Below are positions 8,660-18,145 of a stretch of 64,000 nt of DNA, in pieces. The stretch spans positions 62,001 to 126,000 of the forward strand of contig JANXBO010000001.1 of assembly GCA_025057575.1 (NCBI GenBank). Reading direction: 5' to 3'. The notes under the pieces were generated by a model. The model had not been told where the DNA came from. It did not search any database and was given only the letters and a program-made list of their open reading frames with translations. The first letter of the stretch is position 1, and every line of letters starts with the position of its first letter. The position numbers were made by a program, and so were the translations under genes. The DNA is from Candidatus Caldisaccharidevorator malaysiensis. GTDB taxonomy: Bacteria; Armatimonadota; Fervidibacteria; Fervidibacterales; Fervidibacteraceae.

Positions 8660-8710
8660 GGGCGGCAGCAAAGGTGGATAAAGAGGGATAAAGGCGCTGC
8701 TGGGTTAAAA

Positions 8711-10027
8711 ATGGAAACCATCAAGTCGCATCTGGCAGAGATTCTAAATCAGACGCAGGCCGACGGGATCACTGTTTTCCGAGTCGTTGGTGACCAAAAG
8801 GAAATTTTGGCACAGGAAGGATCATGGCAGGACGACAAGGAGGTCTCCACACTCTGCTTAGAAAAGTTCCGACCCGTATCCGTCAAATCCAGAGGCAAGG
8901 AACTGGTATTCGTTGGTATTGAAGGCGGTGGAACCAGCCCACTGACCGTCGTTGGGCTGGCATTTAAATCGTCTGGTCCTAAGGGATCGGGCCGCAGACA
9001 TCAAGCAGCCCTATGGGCAGCCCAACAAATTGCCCTGCTTCTCCAGCACGACTGGGAAAAAGAAGCGATTCTCCGAAGCCTGCCGATCCCAGCCTTCTGG
9101 ACCGATCCCCAGGGAAGGATCATCGCCGTGACCAATGCTGCTGCTGCCGATTTTCCGGCATTGCAGGGCATTTGTGGACAATTTGTGGATGCCGTCTGGA
9201 AAGAGATGCCTTTTTCCATAGGCACTTCAGCGGTGGATAAAAACACAGCCATGAATGGGCGGTTCCGTGAAGAATCGCTACCGCTCCGCGTGACGGTAAT
9301 CCCCAACGGGCTGCGGCTGTGGCACTTGGTCAGATCCGGCGATGTCCAGAAAGACGCCAGTATTTACCAGAGGATTCGCCTCTTGACGAAAATTCTCAGC
9401 CACGTGGTGAATAACTCGCTACAAGTCTTGATCGCCAACGCCGAGATGGCGGCAGAGGCGCTGCCGAAAGAATCCGAATGGGAAAATCGGCTTAGCAGCG
9501 CTTTTTCCGCCATCAATCAGATGAAAGAAGCGATAGAGGCGTTGACAAGGCTCTCTCGCTCTTGGCAAGAGCAAACAACAGGGTCTGTTCCCCTGGCAGC
9601 AGCTGCAGAAGAAGCATTAGGTCTTCTCAAAAGAAAGGGCTTGACCAAGCAAGTAGAAAATCAGCGGTTAGACCGGAAGGTCGTTGTTTTCGGATACTTC
9701 GGCGAGATCAAAGAAATTTTCTACCAAGTTTTGCGGCAGGTCATTGAGAAATGGGAAAGGGCAGTGGGTCTGCGGCTCGGTATCCGAGTCCAGGGTGAGT
9801 CCGCCGTTGCCGAGATCACTCCTATTTGGGGCAGTGTTCCTGCTGCTCCGTGCGGACCTTTAGCGCCGCGACCCCTTTCCGATCAAGAGGGAGACTTAGT
9901 GGAAAACCTGGGATTGATGATCGCTAAAACCCTTCTGAATGAAATGGGCGGGAAATTGCTCGTGTTAATGTCCGAGGATCGCTGCTTGGGCATCCAACTC
10001 AAATGGCCAGCCATTGCGACCAAATAA
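8711..10027 (+). CDS. Degenerate sensor histidine-kinase-like protein (GAF/PAS plus dead ATPase)
   Basis: About 438 residues, soluble. A GAF-like first domain is followed by a PAS-like segment (LPIPAFWTDPQGRIIAV). Next comes an H-box-like helix (ILSHVVNNSLQVLIANAEM, the counterpart of LSHEINNPLQ). The HATPase region lacks a recognisable N-box: the helix reads YQVLRQVIEKWERA where an N-x-x-x-N/D-A pattern is expected, and the G-boxes are missing. A kinase-like end (GLMIAKTLLNEMGGKLLV) remains. The histidine could still accept phosphate, but ATP binding looks lost. I start it at ATG 8711 rather than TTG 8633, which is a -35 box. No response regulator is nearby; a sigma factor gene is divergent. 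Confidence 0.7.
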   Translation: METIKSHLAEILNQTQADGITVFRVVGDQKEILAQEGSWQDDKEVSTLCLEKFRPVSVKSRGKELVFVGIEGGGTSPLTVVGLAFKSSGPKGSGRRHQAALWAAQQIALLLQHDWEKEAILRSLPIPAFWTDPQGRIIAVTNAAAADFPALQGICGQFVDAVWKEMPFSIGTSAVDKNTAMNGRFREESLPLRVTVIPNGLRLWHLVRSGDVQKDASIYQRIRLLTKILSHVVNNSLQVLIANAEMAAEALPKESEWENRLSSAFSAINQMKEAIEALTRLSRSWQEQTTGSVPLAAAAEEALGLLKRKGLTKQVENQRLDRKVVVFGYFGEIKEIFYQVLRQVIEKWERAVGLRLGIRVQGESAVAEITPIWGSVPAAPCGPLAPRPLSDQEGDLVENLGLMIAKTLLNEMGGKLLVLMSEDRCLGIQLKWPAIATK

Positions 10028-10058
10028 GTGAGCGATAATCTATTTGAGGTGAAAGAGA

Positions 10059-10871
10059 GTGGCGGCGGAAGTCAGAGTCGGGGTCTTTGGAGGTTCGGGG
10101 CTCTACGATTGGCCCGGAGTCAAAGTTTTGGAAGAGCGCAAAGTGGAAACGCCCTATGGACCGCCGAGCGATGTAATCACTTTGGTCGAACTGGCAGGTC
10201 TAACCGTTGCCTTCCTGCCCCGGCACGGGCGACGGCATCAGTATCCACCCCACAAGATTCCTTACAAAGCCAATGTGTGGGCCTTGAAATCGTTGGGTGT
10301 GGAACGGGTTTTGGCGCCCAACGCCGTCGGAAGCCTTCAAACTCACATTCGTCCTGGCGATCTGGTCATCTGCGACCAGTTTGTGGACCGGACGCGCCAT
10401 CGGGACGATACCTTTTACAATGGACCCATTACCACTCATATCAGCACGGCAGACCCCTATTGCCCCCAACTAAGGCAAATTGCCATTGACGCCTGTCAGG
10501 AACTTCAATTGCCCTTTCACAAGGAGGGAACCGTAGTCGTCATTGAAGGTCCCCGTTTTTCCACCAAAGCCGAAAGTGCCTGGTTCACCAAAATGGGCTG
10601 GTCGGTCATTAATATGACTCAGTATCCGGAAGTGACCCTTGCCAGGGAACTGGAGATGTGCTACCTGAATATATCCCTCGTCACCGATTACGATACGGGT
10701 TTGGTCGCCGAGGGTTTGGCGGAACCGGTTTCCGCCGCAGAAGTGATGCGGTTGTTTCAACAGAACATTGAAAGGGTGCGCGGGTTGCTGGTCCGGATCA
10801 TAGAGAAGTTGCCGACAGAAAGGACCTGCTCTTGCGGTCGTGCCCTGGAGGCAGCCAGGGTGGAAGTGTGA
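10059..10871 (+). CDS. mtnP: S-methyl-5'-thioadenosine phosphorylase
   Basis: 270 residues of the purine nucleoside phosphorylase family 2. Seen: GVFGGSGLYDW phosphate loop at the N-terminus, the LPRHGRRHQYPPHKIPY segment, APNAVGSL, and the MTAP signature INMTQYPEVTLARELEMCY followed by LVTDYDTG. The enzyme splits methylthioadenosine with phosphate to adenine and 5-methylthioribose-1-phosphate. The start is GTG behind AGGTGAAAGAG. An adenine phosphoribosyltransferase gene follows 18 bases later, so the adenine released would be salvaged to AMP by the next product. The C-terminal tail has a CSCG pair seen in some MTAPs. Confidence 0.95.
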   Translation: MAAEVRVGVFGGSGLYDWPGVKVLEERKVETPYGPPSDVITLVELAGLTVAFLPRHGRRHQYPPHKIPYKANVWALKSLGVERVLAPNAVGSLQTHIRPGDLVICDQFVDRTRHRDDTFYNGPITTHISTADPYCPQLRQIAIDACQELQLPFHKEGTVVVIEGPRFSTKAESAWFTKMGWSVINMTQYPEVTLARELEMCYLNISLVTDYDTGLVAEGLAEPVSAAEVMRLFQQNIERVRGLLVRIIEKLPTERTCSCGRALEAARVEV

Positions 10872-10889
10872 GAAAGGGGGAGGATTGGT

Positions 10890-11426
10890 TTGATCACCGC
10901 AGAGACAGCCGAACGACTCAAACTGGCAATTCGCTCTATCCCCGACTTTCCTAAGCCAGGTGTCCTCTTTCGGGACATTACACCCGTCCTCCAGTCACCC
11001 GAGTTGTTTCGCCAAGTGATTGACGCCTTTACCGACATTTACGAGGGACGGAAGATTAATGTAGTAGCCGCCATTGAGTCTCGCGGTTTCATTTTTGCAG
11101 CGCCGGTGAGCCTGCGGCTCAACGCCGGTTTTGTCCCTCTGCGCAAATCCGGAAAATTGCCCTATATGACTTACAAGGTCCACTACTCTCTGGAATACGC
11201 CTTAGAAGCGATGGAGATGCACGTGGATGCCTTAAAGCCGGGTCAGCGGGTGCTGTTGATGGACGACCTGCTGGCGACGGGCGGGACGGCTCAGGCAGCC
11301 TGCCGGCTGATTCAGCAAGCGGGGGGCATTGTTGAATCCATCGCTTTCTTCATTGAATTGTCCGATCTTAAAGGGAGAGAGAAACTTCACGGCTACGAGG
11401 TCATCTCTTTGGTCCAATTCCCTTAA
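10890..11426 (+). CDS. apt: Adenine phosphoribosyltransferase
   Basis: 178 residues, the usual length. The N-terminus (SIPDFPKPGVLFRDITPVL) is diagnostic for Apt, and VLLMDDLLATGGTAQAA is the PRPP-binding loop. It forms AMP from adenine and PRPP. The start is TTG at 10890 with a strong GGGGGAGGA ribosome site ahead. It is placed directly after mtnP, giving a compact methylthioadenosine/adenine salvage pair. Confidence 0.96.
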   Translation: MITAETAERLKLAIRSIPDFPKPGVLFRDITPVLQSPELFRQVIDAFTDIYEGRKINVVAAIESRGFIFAAPVSLRLNAGFVPLRKSGKLPYMTYKVHYSLEYALEAMEMHVDALKPGQRVLLMDDLLATGGTAQAACRLIQQAGGIVESIAFFIELSDLKGREKLHGYEVISLVQFP

Positions 11427-11444
11427 GTTCCCCTTGCCACTGCT

Positions 11445-11969
11445 ATGGATTGGGGTCGCTTGGCGGAAGGAGCCGGTCTGTTCTTTTCCGTCAGCGGCGC
11501 GATGATGGTGCTTTTGGGATTACCGGGGACCTTCTTCGCCTGGCTCGGGCTCATTCCAGTCACTTTCATAAAGTTTGAGACACGGTTCGCCCTGCTCTGG
11601 ACAATTGGGGGACTTTCGGGATGCTTGGCTATGGAAGCCCTGGACAACTTTGTCCTGTTGGCGGTTGCCGTCAAAATGGGCGCCTCTCGGTCCAGCGCTG
11701 TCGTTGGCTGGATCGGCGGTCTTTTGGGTGCTTTGCTGGGGGGAACCGTTGGGGGAATTCTCGGGTGTCTGTCAGGAGTCCTTGGGGGACTCATCGGCGC
11801 TTTTGGGGGAGGTTTTCTATTCGTTTGGTGGTGGGAGAAACGGTCAGGGAAGAGCGACGAGGTCGCCGTTCGGGCTGCCTTGGGGACGGTTCTGGGAAGA
11901 CTCCTCGGCATCACCCTTAAGATCATCTGGATCGGGCTGATGACTTGGTTTGCTCTGACGAAAGGATAG
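11445..11969 (+). CDS. DUF456-family membrane protein
   Basis: 174 residues with about five hydrophobic segments and very glycine-rich helices (GGLLGALLGGTVGGILG). The layout and the early LLGLPGTFFAWLGLIP motif match DUF456 (PF04306) proteins of unknown function. ATG follows the apt stop by 18 bases, so it is likely in the same transcript. It converges with the KDG kinase gene, with a single base between the stops. Confidence 0.8.
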   Translation: MDWGRLAEGAGLFFSVSGAMMVLLGLPGTFFAWLGLIPVTFIKFETRFALLWTIGGLSGCLAMEALDNFVLLAVAVKMGASRSSAVVGWIGGLLGALLGGTVGGILGCLSGVLGGLIGAFGGGFLFVWWWEKRSGKSDEVAVRAALGTVLGRLLGITLKIIWIGLMTWFALTKG

Positions 11970-11970
11970 G

Positions 11971-12951
11971 TTAACGACGGACGCCGCCCGCCTCTCCCGT
12001 CAGCAATTCCTCCACTTCTTGCCGACTGCCGATAAACCAGTCACCGGGGATCGTATGCTTTAACGCTGCCATCGCCAGTCCGTATCGGACCCCCAGATGA
12101 AGGTCCTTGTGAAGAATCCCGAAAATCAGACCCGCCGCAAAGGCATCGCCGGCACCCAAACGGTCCACGACCTCGGTCCCAATGGCGGATTCAAACAGGG
12201 TGCCTTCGCTGGTCACCAGCGTCACCCCACGGGCACCTTGGGTGACGGTCACTGCCCGAACACCGAACTGAAGAAGGAACTGTTGACCCATCTCTTCAGC
12301 GGTCCCCATCCAGCCAAAAACTGTCCGTCCATCCCTTTCCGTGCAGATGACAATATCGGCGTTGGGCAAGAGCCTCTCTAAGGTCTGCCGGCACTTTTCT
12401 GGGTTCCAAAGTCGGGACCGGTAGTTTACATCAAAAGAGATCGTCATCCCTCTCTTCTTGGCTTCCTTCAGAGCATTTTCGGTCAACTTTCGGGCTCTCT
12501 CGGAAAGGGCAGGAGTTATTCCCGTAATGTGAAAAATTTGAGCCTGCCCGATAAAATCCCAATCCAACTCCTCGCAGTCAAGGAAATTAATCGCCGACCC
12601 TGCCCGATCGTAGAAAACAGTCCCTGCCCTTGCCCCTGCACCCCTCTCGTAAAAGTAAAGACCCATCTTGCCATTGGGATGCCAAAGGACAGCCGACGTA
12701 TCCACCCCAAACCGAGCCGCCTCGCGACAAACTCGCTGACCCAAGGCATTTAATGGGAGTTTGGACACCCACGCAGCCGGGACATCCAACTGGGCAAGGG
12801 CAACCGCCACATTCAACTCAGCCCCGCCAATGTGAATTTCCAATTTGTCCGTGGTTAACAGCCTTTGATGATCGGGAGGGGTCAAACGAATCATTGCTTC
12901 CCCCAGGCTGACCACTTTCGGTGCCTTCGGTGCCCTCAACGATGTCCTCAC
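11971..12951 (-). CDS. kdgK: PfkB-family sugar kinase, probably 2-keto-3-deoxygluconate kinase
   Basis: 326 residues of the ribokinase/PfkB fold. The N-terminus VVSLGEAMIRLTPP and the IGGAELNVAVALAQLD segment match KDG kinases. The C-terminal signature DRLGAGDAFAAGL holds the catalytic aspartate and anion hole. It would phosphorylate 2-keto-3-deoxygluconate to KDPG, in sugar-acid or pectin/alginate breakdown. Fructokinase or another sugar specificity is the main alternative. No KDPG aldolase is in the window. The start is GTG at 12951, and a divergent outer-membrane gene lies upstream. Confidence 0.85.
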   Translation of the reverse strand: MRTSLRAPKAPKVVSLGEAMIRLTPPDHQRLLTTDKLEIHIGGAELNVAVALAQLDVPAAWVSKLPLNALGQRVCREAARFGVDTSAVLWHPNGKMGLYFYERGAGARAGTVFYDRAGSAINFLDCEELDWDFIGQAQIFHITGITPALSERARKLTENALKEAKKRGMTISFDVNYRSRLWNPEKCRQTLERLLPNADIVICTERDGRTVFGWMGTAEEMGQQFLLQFGVRAVTVTQGARGVTLVTSEGTLFESAIGTEVVDRLGAGDAFAAGLIFGILHKDLHLGVRYGLAMAALKHTIPGDWFIGSRQEVEELLTGEAGGVRR

Positions 12952-12998
12952 CGCCTCCGTCTAACCTGTTGGAGTGGTTCCGACTCTTTTAGTATGAA

Positions 12999-13026
12999 GA
13001 CCGGACGCCGCCGGTCAAAAGGCGGC
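12999..13026 (+). promoter_or_regulatory. Two mutually exclusive GC hairpins upstream of the DUF5916 gene
   Basis: GACCGG (12999-13004) pairs with CCGGTC (13011-13016). Alternatively GCCGCC (13007-13012) pairs with GGCGGC (13021-13026). The arms overlap, so only one can form at a time. No T-run follows, so it is not a plain terminator. It could be a leader switch, or the first hairpin could be an operator for the divergent genes. Confidence 0.35.
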
Positions 13027-13069
13027 ACCTAAATATAAGAGAGAAGGCTTGTCGTTTGGGGGTCTTAAA

Positions 13070-15109
13070 TTGAAAAGACGAAAGACAATTTGGGTCTGGG
13101 CAATGGTAGCGTTGACGGGACTGCCGCTCCAGGGGCAGCAGGACAGTCGCACCGTTAGACCCACCATTCCTGCCGTCAAAGTCAACCCTGCGCCGGTCAT
13201 TGACGGCGACCTGTCGGATCAGGCTTGGCAAGAAGCCTTCAAAATCACCGAATTCTTCTCAATGATTCAAGAGCAGGCCCGTTTTTATGAAAAAACGGAA
13301 GCCTATGTCTGTTATGACGACCGGCATCTTTACATCGCTTTTCGGTGCTACGACAGTCAGCCCCAGTTGATTAAGGCTCAACAACGCAAGCGCGGATGGC
13401 GGCTCAACCTGGGCGACGAGGAGGGCTTGATCCCCGTTGACGACATCGTCTTTGTGATGATAGACCCGCTCAACAGGGTTCAGTTCGTCGGCGGGGCAAC
13501 TTACACATTTGCCGTCAATCCCAACGGTGCGCAGACGGAGGACATTCCCGGAGGCGCCGCAGCGAAAATTGAATGGCGAGGCGACTGGAAAGCCGCCACG
13601 AAGATGGATGATCGGGGCTGGTCTGCCGAAATGGCGATCCCCTTTCAGATCCTCCGCTTACCTCCTGACCCCCGTTATTTGGGGCTTGCCTTTTTCCGCG
13701 CCCTCCCGCCACCGCGTCTGGAGGCTTTCTCTTTTCCCTACCGACGACGGGAAGCCTCTAACAATTCCGCCGAATGGGGACCAGCCGACATTCCTCGTCA
13801 AGACCCGCCCGTTTTGACGATGCCCTACACCAGTTTGGGAGCCGGGGCAGGGGTGTCGGGACTGAGAACCGGTTTGGATATTAAGCAGCATTTGCCTAAC
13901 GGGCTTCAATGGCAAGCAACCCTTAATCCCGATTTTCGCACCATTGAAGATGTCGTGGAGACCATTGACTTCACCTATGTGCCCCGACTGCTACCCGACC
14001 GACGACCCTTTTTTGCGGAAGGTCAGGGTTACTTGCCAAGACCCTTTATGTTTCAGACCCGATTGATTTCCGATGTCGTCGCTGGCACCAAGGTTTTTGG
14101 AAAAGTTGGGAGAACCTCTGTTGGATTACTGTCCGCTTATGAGTCCGGCGATCGCCTGTCTATCGGCAGCCGCTTTGGCTATGACATCAATAAATTTGTC
14201 GCCACCCGACTGGAATACGCCCATCGGACCAAATCCCGTGGCAGTCCTGCCCACCGGCTTTCCCTGCGGGCAAACTTTCCGACCCGAAAAGGCTGGACCT
14301 ATAACTTTGGTGCCGAATGGGCGAAAATGGATAGCGACGGATGGGAACTGGAGATCGGTCGCTGGCCCAGTGATCCGGGTAAGTGGGGTTTCTATGCCTC
14401 CCTGGAGCAGCGGGGACGGTTGCGCCCATCCATCGGTTTCATTCCCGAAAGGGATTATCGGGACTTAGATGTCGGATTCAATTACTTTGACCGTCCGGAA
14501 AAAGGATCCCTTTTGGGCTGGGGATGCTTTTTGGATTTTTCTGAGAGGACCCACAGGGGAGCCAGGAAGGGTCAAATACTGGATCGGTCGCGTAACTTAG
14601 GTTTCTTCGCTCAGACCCGATCCGGCTGGTCTGGGACTCTCTTTTACAACCACTATGACCGACCACCTTTTCGAGACCGAGTCATCGGCTTAGACATCAA
14701 TTGGAACAGTTTTGACCAATATCGGCGGGGGGGACTCAGTGTTTCCATCGGGAGGCGTGGCGGCAGGGCTTACCGATTCGTCACCCTCTCCCAAGGGCTC
14801 CGCTTGGCGGACCGGTTTTCCCTCAATCTCTCCTTTGAGCACCTCTCTCGCCAGCAGAAGACTTACCAGGCAGTCCTTTCAGGCGTCTACGACCTAGACT
14901 GGAGGGGCGAACGCTCACTGGTCTTTCGCTTCGTCAAGGGTTCCGTTCCCGAACCGGGCAATCCCTTGACCCTTCTTCCGGTGAACAACGGCTATATCGG
15001 TTTTCGCCAAGTTTTGCCCAGGGGAGCGGATATTTTCCTACTCATTGGTGATCCCAATGCCCGTCAGACGGAGTTCAAAGCCTTGTTGAAAATCGTTCAG
15101 GTGTATTGA
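13070..15109 (+). CDS. DUF5916-type exported protein: CBM9-like domain plus outer-membrane barrel
   Basis: About 679 residues. A signal peptide (basic start, hydrophobic WVWAMVALTGLPLQG) precedes a CBM9-like sandwich (VNPAPVIDGDLSDQAWQ, then YVCYDDRHLYIAFRCYD). After about residue 230 come many alternating beta strands rich in aromatics, ending in a terminal Tyr, as in outer-membrane barrels. The LNPDFRTIEDVVETIDFTY-type segment and the FFAEGQGYL segment are typical of DUF5916. The role of the family is unknown, possibly carbohydrate binding or uptake. The start at TTG 13070 has GGGGG seven bases ahead; an upstream TTG at 13049 has no room for a ribosome site. Evidence for a diderm envelope. 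Confidence 0.8.
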   Translation: MKRRKTIWVWAMVALTGLPLQGQQDSRTVRPTIPAVKVNPAPVIDGDLSDQAWQEAFKITEFFSMIQEQARFYEKTEAYVCYDDRHLYIAFRCYDSQPQLIKAQQRKRGWRLNLGDEEGLIPVDDIVFVMIDPLNRVQFVGGATYTFAVNPNGAQTEDIPGGAAAKIEWRGDWKAATKMDDRGWSAEMAIPFQILRLPPDPRYLGLAFFRALPPPRLEAFSFPYRRREASNNSAEWGPADIPRQDPPVLTMPYTSLGAGAGVSGLRTGLDIKQHLPNGLQWQATLNPDFRTIEDVVETIDFTYVPRLLPDRRPFFAEGQGYLPRPFMFQTRLISDVVAGTKVFGKVGRTSVGLLSAYESGDRLSIGSRFGYDINKFVATRLEYAHRTKSRGSPAHRLSLRANFPTRKGWTYNFGAEWAKMDSDGWELEIGRWPSDPGKWGFYASLEQRGRLRPSIGFIPERDYRDLDVGFNYFDRPEKGSLLGWGCFLDFSERTHRGARKGQILDRSRNLGFFAQTRSGWSGTLFYNHYDRPPFRDRVIGLDINWNSFDQYRRGGLSVSIGRRGGRAYRFVTLSQGLRLADRFSLNLSFEHLSRQQKTYQAVLSGVYDLDWRGERSLVFRFVKGSVPEPGNPLTLLPVNNGYIGFRQVLPRGADIFLLIGDPNARQTEFKALLKIVQVY

Positions 15110-15143
15110 ACCCTTCAATTCATCTTAAGTCGTCGGCGGTCGG

Positions 15144-17249
<2,106 letters not shown>

Positions 17250-17362
17250 TTATTGTCGCTGATCTTTTTAAGCAAAGTCACGCACCAAAGCCGTTCGCAC
17301 TGAACGAAAGCCTTATCCAAGATGCCTTAATCGTCCTTGACAAATGTTGCTTTCCTAAGAGG

Positions 17363-18145
17363 TCAGTGGGTTAACGAGTAGTAAAAAAGGTTCACACCAA
17401 AGGCAAAAGCGTAATCAAAATCCGGCGGCCAGCAGGCGCATCTTGGTCCCATCCATTTCCACGACTGCCAAGAGCATTCTTCGGCGTTCTGAGAGAACAC
17501 GAGACAAACCCTGCCGTTAAGAAGAACGCCTTCGTGAAAGGTCCGCCCACCCTTGCCTGCGGGGACGATTTTCACTTTGTAGGGAACCCGATAGATGGTA
17601 TGATCGTGAGGAAGGCGGATCCATTTCCCTTCCGGCACGATTGTAAGGAGTTCGCTTTTTATGGAAGGGCGCAGGCGCAATTTGGCATCGCACTCGCTGG
17701 CAAAAAGGAACCCACCCCTTCTTAAAAAGTTTCTCAACTTTTCCCGCTCAGCAGTGGTGAGATTCATCGGCTGATGCTCGCTGACAAAGAGCAAAAAGGG
17801 AAATCGGAACAGGTCCTCGCCGTCCAGAGTCAACACCACCCGTTCGGGATAGAGGTGGGACCACTTCAACCGTTCTCGGACCGCCGCAATCAGGTTGAGA
17901 TCCGCCATCGGATCCACCCTCAAAGTGTCTTCCCGAAGCCGAAGGCGCGCGATCGCCACCTGGTGAGGCTTCAGTTTGGGTGGCTTAAGGTAAGCAAGTT
18001 CTTTGGTCCGCTCCAGGAAGGGCTCGCCACCAACGCTTTTCGTCTCCTCGGGCTGGTTCCCACTCATCACCGCCGCTGCCGACAAGATGATTAGGCAAAG
18101 AACGAGAAGGCTCAAAAACCTTGCGACCGATGCCTTTTGATTCAT
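17363..18145 (-). CDS. DUF4159-domain exported protein
   Basis: 260 residues from the ATG at 18145. A signal peptide (FLSLLVLCLIILSAAAVMSG) is followed by a DUF4159 core: VRERLKWSHLYPERV, then FRFPFLLFVSEH, and LRNFLRRGGFLFASECD. This core resembles a glutamine-amidotransferase-like flavodoxin fold found in periplasmic proteins near BatA/DUF58/MoxR genes. The ATG overlaps the TGA of the upstream DUF4175 gene (ATGA), so coupling is tight. A longer frame running back to 18436 is a shadow within that gene. Function unknown. Confidence 0.8.
   Translation of the reverse strand: MNQKASVARFLSLLVLCLIILSAAAVMSGNQPEETKSVGGEPFLERTKELAYLKPPKLKPHQVAIARLRLREDTLRVDPMADLNLIAAVRERLKWSHLYPERVVLTLDGEDLFRFPFLLFVSEHQPMNLTTAEREKLRNFLRRGGFLFASECDAKLRLRPSIKSELLTIVPEGKWIRLPHDHTIYRVPYKVKIVPAGKGGRTFHEGVLLNGRVCLVFSQNAEECSWQSWKWMGPRCACWPPDFDYAFAFGVNLFYYSLTH

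Noticed and set aside
8450-8671. Open frame of 73 codons on the minus strand
   Set aside because: It overlaps the sigma gene start in another frame and has no recognisable content.
8633-8710. Extended N-terminus of the kinase-like protein from TTG 8633
   Set aside because: The TTG is part of a perfect -35 box and no ribosome site precedes it; the predicted residues look non-native.
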